A DNA stretch of 64,000 nt from Nigrospora sphaerica (GCA_018287875.1 JAGVVL010000007.1:1-64000), one strand, 5' to 3'. Shown: positions 33,861 to 46,756, numbered from the stretch's first letter. The notes: generated by a model not told the origin, from the sequence alone. Translations and numbers: made by a program.

Positions 33861-34730
33861 AGTGGACAATAGTGAGAGGTGGGGGACATGGGGGTTATCA
33901 GATGCATATCGTGATCTTGGTTTTGACACGGCGTGGTGGTGATATAACAACACTTCCCATGCGCTCTTGCAAAGCCGCGGGATGCGTCCGGGGGCCGTGG
34001 AGGGCCGGGGTGGGCGCCACAAAATCAGCCAATAAGACCAATTGGTGTTACGGGATCCGCGGACGAGCGAGCGAGCGAGCGCCCGCGCCCTAAAGCCGCT
34101 TACGTCAGGAGCAGCAGCGTCAGCGCAGGCCAGGCGGCCCTTCATGCCGTCCCAAGATATCACAGATGAAATCAGCAAAGAATACTTTCTCGGGTGTGGA
34201 TGATAATTCAAGTTGCCATCAGGACGTTGCGAGTTTCAGCGGAGCCAAATCTGCCAGTTTGCCGTGTTTTGCAGCACGTTTCTATGAGAGACTCATACTC
34301 CTTCCTCCACCGCGCGGTAGGAAGCATGAGAATACCGGGAAGTGGCCGAGGTTTGGCTATCACTTGAGTGCAATGCTGCTCTTGGACGTGGAGGGCAAAG
34401 GCCGACACAGTCATGTTTACAACTGGAAAGACTCCATATTGCGTGGCCAGGGTCTGCGCTCTAAGAAGTTTCCGCAAATATAAAACTTATTAGGGCCCTG
34501 GGCCTCTGGGTACGAGTAAACTGTTCATATGGACTCTGAATTCTGCATTTTGACGAGTGAGTGAATCAAGAACACGCGTGATCAACCGAGATGACTCTAT
34601 TCTAAGTATAATTGAGAAAGGAAAGACTATCACGATCGCATACCCAATGAAACAAGATACCCAGAATGCCGCTGCCCCCCTCCCACAATCTGCCCTGACG
34701 CTGGTCACCCATGCGGCTCCGGCCTGTGTT
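33861..34730. other. Intergenic between CYP505 and ABC transporter genes
   Basis: About 870 bp holding the ABC transporter promoter and the P450 3' UTR. A (GAGC)n-like run, GCGAGCGAGCGAGCGC, lies near 34064-34083. No gene recognised. Confidence 0.5.
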
Positions 34731-37700
34731 TTAGTCAAAGACGTCCCGAACGAACCGCTCCGCTTGGTGCTCCTCGAACCAGTCCAGACAATCCTCGAAG
34801 GACATGGGGTTCGAGCGCTTCTCGTTGTCGCTTTGCAGAATCCGCACAAGGGTCTCCTTGACCCCCTCAGCGACGTGACTGGCGCCGCAGACGTAGACGC
34901 GCGCGTCCATGCTCCACAGGTTGCTGACCAGCGCGCGCTCGCTCCAGAGGCGCTCCTGGACGTAGCGGCACCCCTCGGACAGCGCGGACTGGTGGCTGTA
35001 GGCGCGGAACACGGTCACGACGCCCGCCGCCTCCCAGCCGTCGAGGTCTTCGCGGTACAGGTCGTCAGCGGCGGGGTCGCGGCAGCCGTAGAAAAGGGCG
35101 GCTGGCGCCAGGGTCTGGCCGCTTTCCCGGAGGATCGCTCGCTCCTGGACGAAGGCGCGGAAGGGCGCCAGGCCGGTGCCGGCACCGACGCAGATGATGG
35201 GGGTCGTGTGCGGCTCGGGCGGCAGTTGGAATCCCTTGGTGGCGCTGCGGATCGCGACCTGGACCTTGTCCCCTCTTGCAGAGACGCGAGGTAGGACGAC
35301 GCGACGCCGACATGGCGGCCGGTGCCGGACTTGGCAGGTCTATCGACAACGCTGTATGTCAAGGAGGCCAGGCCGGGATTGACCAATGGCGAAGACGAGA
35401 TGGAGCTGAAGGCGAGTCAGCACGGGTATCCTGTGGCATGGCACACGCGGAAAAGGGAGACACCTACTATTGGCGCACGCGCATGGGTGGCAACAGCGAC
35501 AGGAAGACGTGGAAGGGGACCGCGAGTGTGGGAAAGGCCTCCAAGATATGCAGGACGGATAGATGCTTCTTTCGTACCTCTTCGAAGCCCTCGGAGGCCA
35601 TGTATTCCAGCTTAGCCTTCAGCGCCGCGTCGTCGGCCAGTTTGCTGAATGTTGATACGTCCTGCAGTCATAATCAGCATGGGGAGGGTCCATCGAGTCC
35701 GAATGGCGCCGCTTACTTTTCTCGTGGCTACTTGGCCTAGCTCCACGTACGAACTCAGCAGATCGGCCACGGGCAAGCTCGCGTTCGTGGGGAGTGTCGT
35801 CGTCCCTGCGGCCTCGATGGATACATGCACGTCCCAAGCGACACCCAGACGGCGCATCGCCCGGGCAACCGTGGCTTTGGGGTTGTGCGGCAGAACGGCC
35901 AGATAGTCGCCGGCTCTGTATGTCCGCCCGGTCGGCAGCTGGATCTCTAGGTGTCGCTTTTCCTCGCCGGCGCCGCCCGGGGTCAAAGTCCTAGCGCCAA
36001 ATACCAGGCCCTCTCGTACGTCGTGTCGCAGGATCGAAGTCCGTGGCGTGGAGAAGGAGACATGGAGGCGAGTCGCGGTGTCATCCTGGCTGACACGCAT
36101 GTTGAGTTTCTTTTGGATAGCCGGCCAAAGCGTCTCATCTTGCCAGGACTCGAAATCGGAGAACATATCGCGCACTTTGGCGTCTGTCTCGCCCACGGGG
36201 GCGAGTCGCTGTCCACCGAGGGCGGCCATGCGCTCGTTCACAAGCCGGGGGACGCGCTGGTAGGTTTTGGCCCAATCGCTGTGCCCTGGTAACTAACTGT
36301 AAGGGGAAACTCTTTGGACGGCGACTGGAGTCTCGAACTTACCACATCCCCAAACCGCATAGGTCACACCCTCCAGCTCGTCCTTGTTCAAAGAGGCCAA
36401 CCATTCGACGAAGCTCGAGGCGTTCTCGGGCGGCTGGCCCTCATATGATGCTGCCACAATGACCACGGGGACTCCCTTGGGAACGGCTCGTGTGGCGATG
36501 TCCAGGGGCTCCACCGAAGCAACAAAGCCACGGTCGGCAGCGTCTGAGCCCAGCCTCCGCGCCATGAACTCGCACGTGCCCGAGTTGGAGCCGTAGTAGA
36601 TGGCCATCCTCTGGCCCGGATCCGGGTTTCCGCGCTTGGGGGCTGCCTTGGCTGGATCTGTCGTCTGCATAGTCGTCTTGCCTTCCCCCGAGGGCGCCAA
36701 CCAGGCGGGCCTCGAGCTGCAGAGGGTCAGCCCGCCGCGGGGGATGGCGCGAATGTAGAGCCCCTTCGGCCGTATGGTGAGCGAATTCTGGATCTGGAGC
36801 TGGTACGCCGGGTCGTCCATGACGAAGTTGAAGCTCTGCAACAGCGCGGCGTAGGTCAGCAGCATCTCCTGCCACGCAAACGCGCGCCCGATGCAGGACC
36901 TCATGCCGGTTCCAAATGGGCTCCAGCTGTGGGGGAATTGCTCCTGGGTGCGTTCGAAGACGCCGTCAAGCATCCTCTCGGGGACGAACTCTTCCGCGTC
37001 GGGCCCCCAGACCTTGGGGTCCTTCTGAGACTTGGAAAGCAGGCACACAAGCTGTTCGCCTTTTTTGACGCGGTACTTTCCGTCAAGTACTTCATCCTGC
37101 TGGCCTTCCCTGCCTATGGCCCAAATTGGCGCGCTCAGCCTGAGAGTTTCCCGGATGCACTGGAAGAAGGCCATCAGCAAGGACACCCAGGGGACGGGAA
37201 AGTGCCACTCACCGCATCCAGGTACTTGAGCTTGGACACGTGGGCCAGAGCGATTGGCCCCGTGCCGACGAACGAGTCGATTTCTTCCTGCAGCTTTTTG
37301 TACTTGGCGGGATGCTTCAGAAGGTTGTACATGGTGAACTGGAGCGTCCCCGCCGTTGTTTCATGTCCGGCTACCAGAAAGGTGATCAGATTGTCGACGA
37401 CGCTCTCTTCCGTCATTTTGCGGCCAGTCCTGATGTCCTGAGTCTGTAGCATGGCGGTCAAGAGGTCTTTGCGACCTCTGAAGTTGTCGGGCTGCGCCTT
37501 GCGCTCGTCGATGACCTGGCGGGCTGTTTGGCGCAGGAACTGGATGTTTTTCTTGTACAGTTTGTCTTCGGGCCGGTAGAAGACGGAGGGCAGAAAGCGC
37601 ATGCCCCTCTTGCCGGCCTCTTCGAGGACGTCGTACATGGCTTTGATGAAGGGGTGCAAATCGGACCGGTAGTACGAATTGAAGCGGAACCCCATGGAGG

Positions 37701-38337
37701 TCAGAGCCACGGTGTCAAGGGTGAGTCTGGTGAAGTCCTCGCCGACGTCGATGCGCGCCGACGCGCCCTGGCGCGCCCATTTGAGCACCAGCTGGCTGAC
37801 GACCTCGTGCATCTCGTCGAACATGCCACGGATGGCCAGCGGTCCGAAGGCGGACACGAGGATGCGGTGCGCGACGCCCCAGTTCTCTTCCTCCTCTCCC
37901 CGGGCCTGCGGCGTGCGTGTCAGTCGACGATGGCGGTCCACTTGGCTTTCCCGAGGGATAGACGTACCGTGAAAAGACCATCGTGCACGACGTTCCGTAG
38001 TTCCTGCGCGCCCCAGAGTTAGCGGGCACGGGGCCGAATCATGCACAGGGCCCCGGGAGGGTCCGCGTACCTCGAGGTCGCCCTGCAGGGACTTTTGAAA
38101 TCTCTTGTCGTCGCATGCTTCGTCAACGAGCTTCCAGCTCGACAGCATGACCATGTCCAGCCCCATAATGGAAAGCTTGTATATGGGACCATACTGGTCG
38201 GCCAACTTCGCAAAGGAGGTCGAGGGGTCGTTCACGTCCAGGCTGGGAAGGTTGCCCACGATGGGGACGGTTGGTGGTTGAGGGATGCGCTGCAGGCCCT
38301 CGACGGCCGCAGCCTTCTTCTGCTTCTCGGGCGACAT
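34731..38337 (-). CDS. CYP505-family self-sufficient P450 (P450-reductase fusion)
   Basis: Subterminal fatty-acid hydroxylases of the P450foxy/BM3 type fuse heme and reductase domains; substrates can include other lipids. The ATG at 38337 begins MSPEKQKKAAAVEG. The heme domain has the I-helix AGHETTAG (37355), the K-helix ETLRL and the cysteine loop FGTGMRSCIGRAFAWQE (36880). The FMN domain has YYGSNSGTCEFMARRL. The FAD/NADPH domain has YRAGDYLAVLPHNP, RQYSISSSP, GAGTGLAPFRAFVQER and RVYVCGASHV, ending FVRDVFD at 34731. Introns: 38004-38070, 37906-37967, 37160-37212, 36286-36342, 35662-35716 and 35406-35467. One base is missing near 35277 (SLARGDKVQVAIR after repair). The deduced length of about 1060 aa matches the family. 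It has no N-terminal membrane anchor, so it is probably soluble. Confidence 0.93.
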
Positions 38338-38570
38338 GGTGCAGGAATGTGGCGGACTGGAGAATGATCCAGTGTCCTTGCGACGTCGCCTCAGCAGTCT
38401 CATTTGGGGCTTTTGAAGGGCTTGCGTGAAGGGAGCGGCCGTCTACGGCCATCCGCGGACGAGGTTTGCGTTTCTAGGCACCGGGTCGGGCGATAGCCAA
38501 GCGTGGTGGCGCTGCCACTTGCTGTCCGCAGCCCCAATAGGGTACCTTACCCAGCGGCTTGGCTGGGGTT

Positions 38571-38580
38571 CGGACAGCCG
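38571..38580. promoter_or_regulatory. CGG-N4-CCG palindrome upstream of CYP505
   Basis: CGGACAGCCG lies about 235 bp upstream of the P450 start in a stretch rich in CGG/CCG triplets. Inverted CGG triplets are classic sites for Zn2Cys6 activators. Binding is unproven and the motif is short. Confidence 0.3.
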
Positions 38581-38793
38581 CGGGGCCGGTCGCGGCACAC
38601 CGGTCTCGAATTCCCAATGGGGCGCCGGTAGTGCCATCGGATTGGCTCAGGCTTACTCGGGGGGCGCCCGGCGGTCAGGGGTCGTTCTGGTTGGTTGGCA
38701 ACCCACCCATGTACCCCGTTGGAATGGGATGGGCTAGCGTGCCAGATCTGCAAGCCGGTGCTGTTGGCCGCCTGATTGGTAGCAGATTGGAAA

Positions 38794-38830
38794 CTACATA
38801 CTTAAGCAAAGTACTTAATTATGTATGTAG
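38794..38830. promoter_or_regulatory. Inverted repeat in the CYP505 upstream region
   Basis: CTACATAC (38794-38801) pairs with GTATGTAG (38823-38830), with the AT-rich interior ACTTAAG...ACTTAAT. It lies between the P450 5' end and the 3' end of the membrane-protein gene. It could serve as a terminator hairpin, protein site or small element remnant. Confidence 0.35.
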
Positions 38831-38987
38831 ATGCCTGACGTGTCACGTCGGCCGAGTCCCACACTGATACTGGAGCCCAAGTATGCTGGTGGACGGAAGA
38901 TTGACCAATTTGGAGTGGGCATCATCTCGAGGCACAGGCAGTCGATCCTGGCAGCATTCCTATCCTCGTCTGCGGCCGATGTGACCA

Positions 38988-40261
38988 TTATGCCACCGCG
39001 TTCAGCTCCACCATTTCAGTCGCCCACAGCCGCTGCTCCTTTTTCAACAAACGCTGGACCCAGGGAATCGTGATGAGAAACCAAACCCCCGCCCAGACAA
39101 ACGGCACCGTCCAGCCGAACGCGAAGGCTACATCAACGTCGTCGAAGTCGAAGACCACATACGCGGTACCCCCGCGCTAGCCAGAGCCCCCAGGGCCCAA
39201 AACACACTCATCTGTCGTATCATAGTCCGGAACGTCGGACTTGCCCTATATCGCCGGTCCAGTGCTACGCGGAACTCGGTTGTGCCGTTCCCGCTCACCG
39301 CACAGATGTCCTCAATAATTGGGTAGATGCCAGGGGCACTGGCGCGCCAGCAGCGACGGACGATATGCGTAGAGGTGCCCGTACGGAGAAGAAATGCAAG
39401 ATATCCGTGGCCAGGAGCACCACACCAAACACGGCCGCTACCGACGATAACGGCAGGGCAAGAAGCCGCCGGTCGGGCTCTTTCCATGCCGTGCCGCTGA
39501 ACCGTATGAGTCTTGTCATCAGGCGTTAAGTTGGACCGCGGGGAGGGTGACGCTCACGTGATAAGTTCGACGATGATTATGATCAAACACAGCCCAAACC
39601 ACCAGTGGAACCAATCGAAGACCCATCGGCTCTGCGCCCCAATAACCTGTTCAGATATGTCAGTGGCTGTGTCTCGGCCCAGCCGGAGAGGACCATCGTC
39701 AACCTACCCGATAATTGCTGCTTTTCTTGAAGAGCTTCCACATCCTGAGGACGTACTCGAGGATGGCGGTGCCTCCTATCGTCGCCGTGACGATACTGAG
39801 AACTGTGTTGGCGTCCAACGGGTTGCTTTCCTCGCTTCCCGGCCCGGCATCATACCACAGTATGAAGTAAAGCCCAGTGGGCACGATGGCACAGTCGAAC
39901 AGGATGAAGCACCAGAAGAAAGCTATGCGTAGCTTTCTGTCGCGTAAAGTGTAGTTGAGTGTAGGTGGGAGTAGATGGTTTTCCGACAAGGTGGGGGTGT
40001 GATGAGGTCGGTGGAAATCCGCTGCCGGGAATCTTCGGCCTCAGGCACGGCATTGGACCCTCTGTCTCCCAATGGCGCACTGATGAGACGGCCCTTTACG
40101 ACGACGGGCAAGGGTGAGTCGAAGGAATCCCGTGTGACGCCGTGGCGAGGGGGCCAAGATGTACACCGGCACGCGGCAAGCAGCTCTCGCTTGCCCTGGG
40201 CTTGTCTTCGTTTTCCAATGTCGGCGCCGGTCGTAGCATAGATGCTTCCCACTGAGCACAC
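38988..40261 (-). CDS. Polytopic membrane protein of unknown function (fungal-specific), frameshifted
   Basis: The protein starts with a long soluble N-terminus, uncertain upstream of about 40020. A conserved membrane part follows (LLPPTLNYTLRDRKLRIAFF, then FILFDCAIVPTGLYFILWYD). Introns at 39647-39707 and 39497-39557 join VLRMWKLFKKSSNYR to VIGAQSRWVFDWFHWWFG and then to TGTAWKEPDRRLLALPL. The C-terminal part (GIYPIIEDICAVSGNG; VFWALGALA; GWTVPFVWAGVWFLITI) ends with LLKKEQRLWATEMVELNAVA at the stop 38988-38990. About six to seven hydrophobic segments are visible. The PTLNYTLRDRK block is common in uncharacterised ascomycete membrane proteins. Single-base losses are near 39993, 39337 and 39172. 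The start codon is not settled. Confidence 0.7.
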
Positions 40262-41562
40262 CCGAAGAGCGGGAAGATACGGCGGCGTCCTGAGTTTGCA
40301 TCGTCCATGGTGTGCTCATTGGGTTGGCATTCGGCGGTGCTGCTCATCATCAGCGGTGGTTGGCTCTTCGCTTCAGGATGTTATCTGCGAGGTGTCGGGT
40401 TTTGCTGGTCGACAGCCTGCGACCTCGCAACGACTGGTGGCGACCACGATGCGGTAAGGAGGTGAAGAAGATCCCGACCACGATGCGGCACTTCTGCCTA
40501 CTTTTGAGGAGAGAAGGACATCAACGGCGACAGAATTGCCAGGTGTATGGTCCATATGTATGTTTCGATAGGGACAGGGTTCTCCCATATAAGCTCCATA
40601 CTAATGCAGGAAGCACGGGGCACGATCCCACAATACAAGGAGTATGGAGACGGAGGCGTGAGCTCCGCTGGAAAGCGGGTTCACTTGATGTCCCATCCCA
40701 TAATTTTACGGCCCCGAAGAGGCGTCAATTGAAGGCTGCGGCTACGTACACGCGAGTTGCAAAGATTGGCTGTTTGTTTCAACTTCAACCTGGTCGGCTG
40801 GCTCGTCGCGCGCGCAGGCATGTAGTTGTATCCCTGGAGGTGCTTGTATGTACAGTTGTGGCCCCACTCAGTTGGATCCGGCCCTGCCGTCCACTGTAGC
40901 CTGTCCGGCGACACCCACCTAATCGTGGCGCAGTGAGCGACGGGACCCGTGGAAGCCGTGAGACCAACTAAGGCTTCGCACGCTCCGCTCGACTACCCTT
41001 AGGTACACTGCACTTTCCGAGTGCAAGAAAATCGGCTTTCCATTGCTGACTGCGGACCAGTCTGCCCGAAGAATTACCTTTACACTCAGAGTGCACCTGC
41101 TTCAGACTCGGACTTTGTCATTGGTTCCCCGGCTAGGAATATACGGTATTGCAGACCAGTCTTGCACAGAGCCTCCGAACTTCAAATGCTGATTGGTCAG
41201 GTTAGAGTTCACGCTTCAATGCGCATCCGTCGGGCCCGTTGGGATAGTAGTAGATTTGCTATTAATAGCTCCTCATACCGATGCCGCTCCTTACTTCGTC
41301 GTGTCTTCCACCTTTTGTATATGTCGATCCCTTTTATTCTAAGCGCCGTCGTATCAGGAGGGCAGGAGGGAAAGGAGGGGGCCACCTAGCTCATAATAGT
41401 GGGTTATATACGTCTCTAGCACACATGGACACTAGTCACACACACAGAGAAAGCGGGAGAAACATATACATATTCGTGTTAACGTGGGCGTCGGGTGAGT
41501 GGCGCACTTCCAGCTAAAATTCTTTACTTCAACTTTGAGGCACTACATCTCCACAAATAAAC
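40262..41562. other. Intergenic, no gene recognised
   Basis: Open frames at 40312-40899 (+) and 40681-40967 (-) show no domain. The region near 41410-41562 may include the left end of the pogo relic, but no terminal repeat could be fixed. Confidence 0.45.
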
Positions 41563-41971
<409 letters not shown>

Positions 41972-42032
41972 ATCGGCACCTTCGCGACAAATCAATCAAT
42001 TACGCAACCACAACGCCTTAAATCAATCTAAT

Positions 42033-43682
42033 CTAATCCGAATCCGAATCTCCAGACGCCTCTACAACTATCTCACAAGTGCGCGCATTATGACCGGTGT
42101 TTCTGCAGGTGCCACAGCGCCTTTCGCGTGGTTGCGCCCTCCTCGCACGACTACTACTCGCACGCGTTTCGTCCCCTAACTGTCTATCTAGGTCCTTCTG
42201 GTCTAAAGGTCTTGTCCCTCGCCGATACCAAGTGTACCCCTTGCCTTACACGTGTTTTCTTTGCTCTGCGACGTTTTGCAAGGCTGCTATTCGCCTCTCG
42301 AAGGGTACGGACCTCGGCTCTTAAAAGGGCATTCTCGTGCATTATCGCCATCGTACCCTTCGCAATCTGGTCAACTGCCGATAGAATCGGTGTCGGAGAG
42401 CTTCCCTAGTGACGTCGGACTCGACTTTTAATATAATCAGTCTGCGAAGTCGCCTCGGTCGGGTTGTGTGGCGTCTGAGAGGCCCATGGGATGGTCGCGG
42501 TCGGGAGGCTCCCGGTCGGCGAAGGCGTCGATAACTTGGCATCTAGTTTCGATATGACCTGTTCCGGGTTTATAGGGACTAAACCGGCCCCTTTGAATCC
42601 GGCTTTAACATTGTTAGGTGTGAAAACCTTGGAAAACGCCGCCTGAAAGGCGATTAGAACTCGGCCTTCGTGATATGATTCACGTGCGATTTTATGAGCC
42701 CTTCGATCTCGCGACCGTACGCCCGCTTCAATGGACCAAAACACCCAACGTCAAGGGGCTGGAGAAGATGCGACGAGTGCGGAGGCATAGAGACCGTGAT
42801 GATGTTCTTCTCTTTGCAGAAAGCCTGGAATTCGGCCGAAACGTGGCTCTTGTGCCCATCGATGACTAGCATCCGATATGGTCCCTTTGTGCGCGTGGCA
42901 GTGTGTTTATCGAAATGCCGAATCTATTCCAGGCCTGTCTCGTTATTGGTCCATCATTCGAGGTAGGTTTGATTACCCAGTCGCGTGGTAGGGTGCTGTC
43001 GGTGTACCAGTTCGCGAGATGGGTTTTGCCTTTACCGCTATAAACGGCGGGACACACCAGCCGTCCGCACACACGCCCTGGATGGCGGTAACCCATTCCC
43101 GATTACCCGGCTGGATCTTCTTGCGTTTTCCGTCGCGATCGGCGCCTGTAACAACCATCGAGGACGCGATCTGGCCCATCATGAAGCCGGTCTCGTCGAA
43201 GTTGTACAGATCCTCGTCGAGAATGCCGTTCTTGACCCTCGTATTATGGAAAAGCTCGAACCAAGCCGCGATCTTTTCAGGATCCTCGCAGAGGGCCCTC
43301 TAATAGTCGTATGCACGAGATAAACGCGTCTTTAGTCGTGGTTGTCGCTTGATGAAGTTCGAGGCCCAGCGCATCCCAACGCGTGACGCGTGACGCGTCG
43401 CAAGAATAACATTGGCCATATCTTCCACATCTGGAATCCGGGAGCAAACCCTTGCGAATCGAGGTCAATTACATATGTGACAATCACATTCTCTTCTAAT
43501 TCCGTTAATCGATGGCGGACCGATCGGGTATCCTGTACGGCACGTATGCCTTTCATTCTGTCGAAGAGGGTCGATCGAGGGACATTAAAGATGGATGCAG
43601 CGCGTCGGACGGATAATTTTGGGTCTTCTTGAATCGCTTGGACCGCTAGCGTAATCTGAGACTCGTTTGAAGGCTTTGCCAT
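42033..43682 (-). pseudogene. Fot1/pogo-like transposase with C-terminal CCHC zinc knuckle
   Basis: The ATG at 43682 starts MAKPSNESQITLAVQAIQED, and an HTH follows (LSVRRAASIFNVPRSTLFDR). The catalytic domain has the first Asp in LYNFDETGFMMGQ (near 43190), the second in MLVIDGHKSHVSAEF (near 42870) and the third in PLDVGCFGPLKRAYG (near 42750). Downstream lie LRAEVRTLREANSSLAKRRR and a C-terminal knuckle CGTCRNTGHNARTC near 42105-42065, ending ASGDSDSD at 42033. Frame changes occur near 43425, 43020 and 42170. There are in-frame stops near 43300 (TAG) and 42410 (TAG where CAG is expected). The protein is not functional as read. Confidence 0.85.
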
Positions 43683-43735
43683 AATTTGTGGTGGAGTTAT
43701 GTAACGGTAAAGTTAAGATAGTGGAAATTAGTGGG

Positions 43736-43780
43736 AAGTGTCCGGCTGATCTGACTGTCCGGCTGATATGACATCTACGT
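43736..43780 (-). repeat. Right terminal inverted repeat of Fot1-like element
   Basis: Exact reverse complement of 41927-41971; followed by the TA target duplicate and then the 3' flank of MFS carrier 1. Confidence 0.95.
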
Positions 43781-43836
43781 TATGGTAAATTTATTTATGA
43801 GCTATTATACGGTTCTGCTCCCTCTCCCTCTACATC

Positions 43837-45341
43837 TTACACTGCATCTACGGCGTCCTTCCTATCAATCTGTGAACACGTTTTCGGTCCGTTGCTGTCT
43901 TCCTCCTCCACCGTGGACGCTGACGTGCCTCCGCTGTCTCCGTATCCCACGCGCTGTATATCCGGAGTTCTTCCAAGAAGCCAGAATCGCATTGTCAACA
44001 CGACAGAAATGGCAGCAGCAACAAGGCCAATGGACAGGGGGAATCCAATGGGGTAGCGCGGACTTTCAACGACGCGCCATGCACCCAAAGGGATCGTAGC
44101 ATGGCCGACGTAGACGACTGTTACGCTCATGCCAACGATGATGGAGCGAGCTTCCGGCTCGGCGCGCAGGAGCTCTGTCAGCCAGGCGATGAGGGCCGGC
44201 CCGCCCGCGCTAGTCGTATACGTTAAAGCATAGGCAAACATAATCACGGCATGCGAGCCGGGCCAGCCGCTCAGAATGCTGCAGGCAGCCAACTGAACAA
44301 GGCCAGAGGCCACGAAGATGGGCCAGCGCCAGCCCTTCCAGTCACCCAGAGCATTGATGCCAATATTGGTGACCATCTGTATCGCATAGCCGCCCAGCGG
44401 GAGAAGGTTAACTTGCTGCGTAGTGTACAGGGCGCGGCCCGCCGCGTCGGTGACGCCCTGCAGGTAGAGGAGAATGTACGCGTTGGCGCGCGCCGACCAG
44501 GCGTTGAAAGCAAAGGCGGCGATGAAGAGGTAGGTGAGGGGGTCGCGCAGGAGCCGGGCACACTTGCTTCGCAACACACGCCACGGGACGATGCGCGCGC
44601 CCGTGGTGCCGGCGGCCTGGAGCCTCTCGCCGGCGAGCTGTTTCTCGCGGGCCGAAAGCCACACGGCGCGCGTGTGCCCCGGAGCGTCGGGGATGACCAA
44701 GTAGCCGAGCAGGCCAAGCAGGATGGTGACGGCGCCGGACACGATGAACAGCCACTGCCAGCCGGCCAGGCCGCGGACACTGTTCATGTGGACGTAGAGC
44801 TCGGACTGGACGACGCCGAGGAACATGGCGCCGGCGACGTCGGAGACATTGAAGATGGCGAGGCGCAGGGCGAGCTCGCGCAGGGTGTACCACGTCATGA
44901 TGAGCGACGTGATGCCGGGCCACGACGTGGCCGCCAGGGCGCCGAGGAAGAAGCGCAGCACGTAAACTGTGGTAGCGCTCCGAGCACGGTACGTGAAGAG
45001 CGTCAGGAGCCCCAGGCGATCTCGGCCGAGGGTAGCCATAGCGAAGGCCGCAGCTTCGTCTGAGCCAGCTGCGACGGGACGAGGCAGAGGGCGTAGGCGA
45101 TAGAGAAGTACGTCTGGAACCAGTTCAGCTCGTTGCCCCACAGCTGCAGGTCCTCGCGCATGCCCGAGACGTAGGCCTGCGTCGTCGCGCTCTGGTCCAT
45201 CTCTTTCATGATTCCCGCGATGAACATCCACGAGAGCAGAAAGCTGTCGAGTTTCGCGCGGAGGACGTTCTCGGGATTCCGAAAGTAGGGGATGAATTTG
45301 CCGAGGCCCTTGTAGCTCTCATCGTTCGAGGCCGACGACAT
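43837..45341 (-). CDS. MFS carrier 1, anion:cation symporter (allantoate-permease-like)
   Basis: Probable uptake carrier for an organic anion. The ATG at 45341 starts MSSASNDESYKGLGKFIPYF. The first helix pair follows (LLSWMFIAGIMKEMDQSAT; YFSIAYALCLVPSQLAQTKL). A missing G near 45009 (TGG-GGCTCC) shifts the frame before LLTLFTYRARSATTVYVLRF. The ACS-type motif FFLGALAATSWPG and TWYTLRELALRLAIFN lie near 44930-44850. GLAGWQWLFIVSGAVTI follows, and the second helix bundle reaches the stop at 43837. No intron is evident. Around 465-500 residues fit the family. Its stop codon is 57 bp from the Fot1-like element. Confidence 0.88.
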
Positions 45342-45919
45342 ATTAGCGCCGTGAGGGGGATAGTCCTTTGTGCTTCGATGGTTTCTGCATCGAGAGACGA
45401 GCCGTGGCTATTCATCTAGTTATTTCGAGCGTGCCTACGTTATTTGTTGGTTGTTATATGGTTAGGGACACTATACATCTACTATACCCCCTCTAATCAC
45501 GCAATTGTCACCGAGGTATGGCGAAATCAAATTTCTAACCTGCACTATTTCGCGCATCGGATTAACCGCTTGGCGCTGATATACCTGCGCCGTCGGCGTC
45601 GGACCCGACGGCGGAGCGGATATCTATGTCGTATCGTCGAATAGTATTATAGCTTTCAGTTACTGACTAGGTCTGAACAAGTTAGGCGGGTTGCTTTGCA
45701 TGTTATCAGCTGCAGCCGGAACCCCCAAAAAGAATGGTAAGCTCGAGCCCCCCTCAGCGCACCGCACCATCACCGCACCACTGTTTCTACCACCAAAATT
45801 GGATGAGATAGATACCTTCAAATGCAAATAGATGGATGACTGGATATTGTGAGATCTTGGTGTTGAGGGGCAGCGATTCTTTACTTTTTCTCTTTCGTTT
45901 GATACCAGCTATTCTTTAT
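45342..45919. other. Intergenic, no gene recognised
   Basis: Holds the promoter of MFS carrier 1 and the left flank of a pogo fragment. No clear terminal inverted repeat is seen near 45780-45919. Confidence 0.45.
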
Positions 45920-46657
45920 ATGGAAGTACTGCCGCTGGCGGCAGCGCTCAAGGAAGTCTCAGGAGGCCTATCCATCCGCGAGGCCTCTAGACAGTTCAAT
46001 ATCTCCAGGGAAAGCATCAGAAGGAGGATTCTGGGCCGTCCCTTGAAGCCCAACGCTCAGGTGCATCGCCAGAACCTATCGCCAACCTTAGAGTACGCCC
46101 TTACTAAGTGGGTGCTGACCCAGGCGCGCCTTGATTGGCCTCCTCCGCATAGCCGTTTTCGTCTATATGCGCAGACGTTGGTTAAGGCCTCTGGAGGCGA
46201 CCGCATCATCGGAAAATTCTGGCATCTCCGTTTCTTCAGGCGTTGGCCGCAGGTCAAGACTATGGCGTCCACCTCTATTGACTACAAACGCGTTAACGGC
46301 GCGTCTCGCGAGAATATCGAGGAGTTCTTCTCCAGGCTGGACCTGGAGGACGTGACGAAGGTCCCTCCGGAGCACACATGGAACTTCGATGAGGTTGGCC
46401 CTCAGATAGGCCTTGGAGATAATCCCCTGGTCGTCAGGCCGTCTGCGCTCACGGAGGTCTTCGCGATGGACACCGGGATAGGCGAATGGACGACCTCCCT
46501 TGAGGCTATCTCTGCCACCGGCCGTGTGCTGCCTCCTCTCGTCATCTTCAAGGGGAAGAGCGTTCAGCAGCAGTGGTTCACCTCCCAAGTCGACGAGGAT
46601 GACTTCGAGAACTGGTCTTTTGTGGCCTCACAGGCTGGCTCAAACCTTCCTTCCTGA
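45920..46657 (+). pseudogene. pogo-type transposase fragment
   Basis: The ATG at 45920 opens a psq HTH (LSIREASRQFNISRESIRRR), the CENPB-type DNA-binding domain (KFWHLRFFRRWPQVKTMAST) and the start of the DDE domain (HTWNFDEVGPQIGLGDNP, VFAMDTGIGEWTTSLEAISA, LPPLVIFKGKSVQQQWF). The frame runs cleanly to a stop at 46655-46657, just where the second catalytic block should begin. The protein is therefore truncated, lacking two of three catalytic acids. It is a different lineage from the element at 41927-43780. The open 245-codon frame suggests fairly recent truncation. Confidence 0.85.
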
Positions 46658-46756
46658 TTATTCTTTTCTGGCACCTACTGTTAGTGTCAGCCTGCTATTT
46701 ATTGCCAAATCCTTAACAACCCTCCAACGGCGCCTCAACGCCAACCCAGAGGCCAG

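Noticed and set aside
43837..45063. Long plus-strand open frame opposite MFS carrier 1 (44251-45063)
   Set aside because: It is a GC-rich shadow of the carrier's codons on the other strand with no recognisable motif; the same holds for the minus-strand frame opposite MFS carrier 2 (49021-49779).
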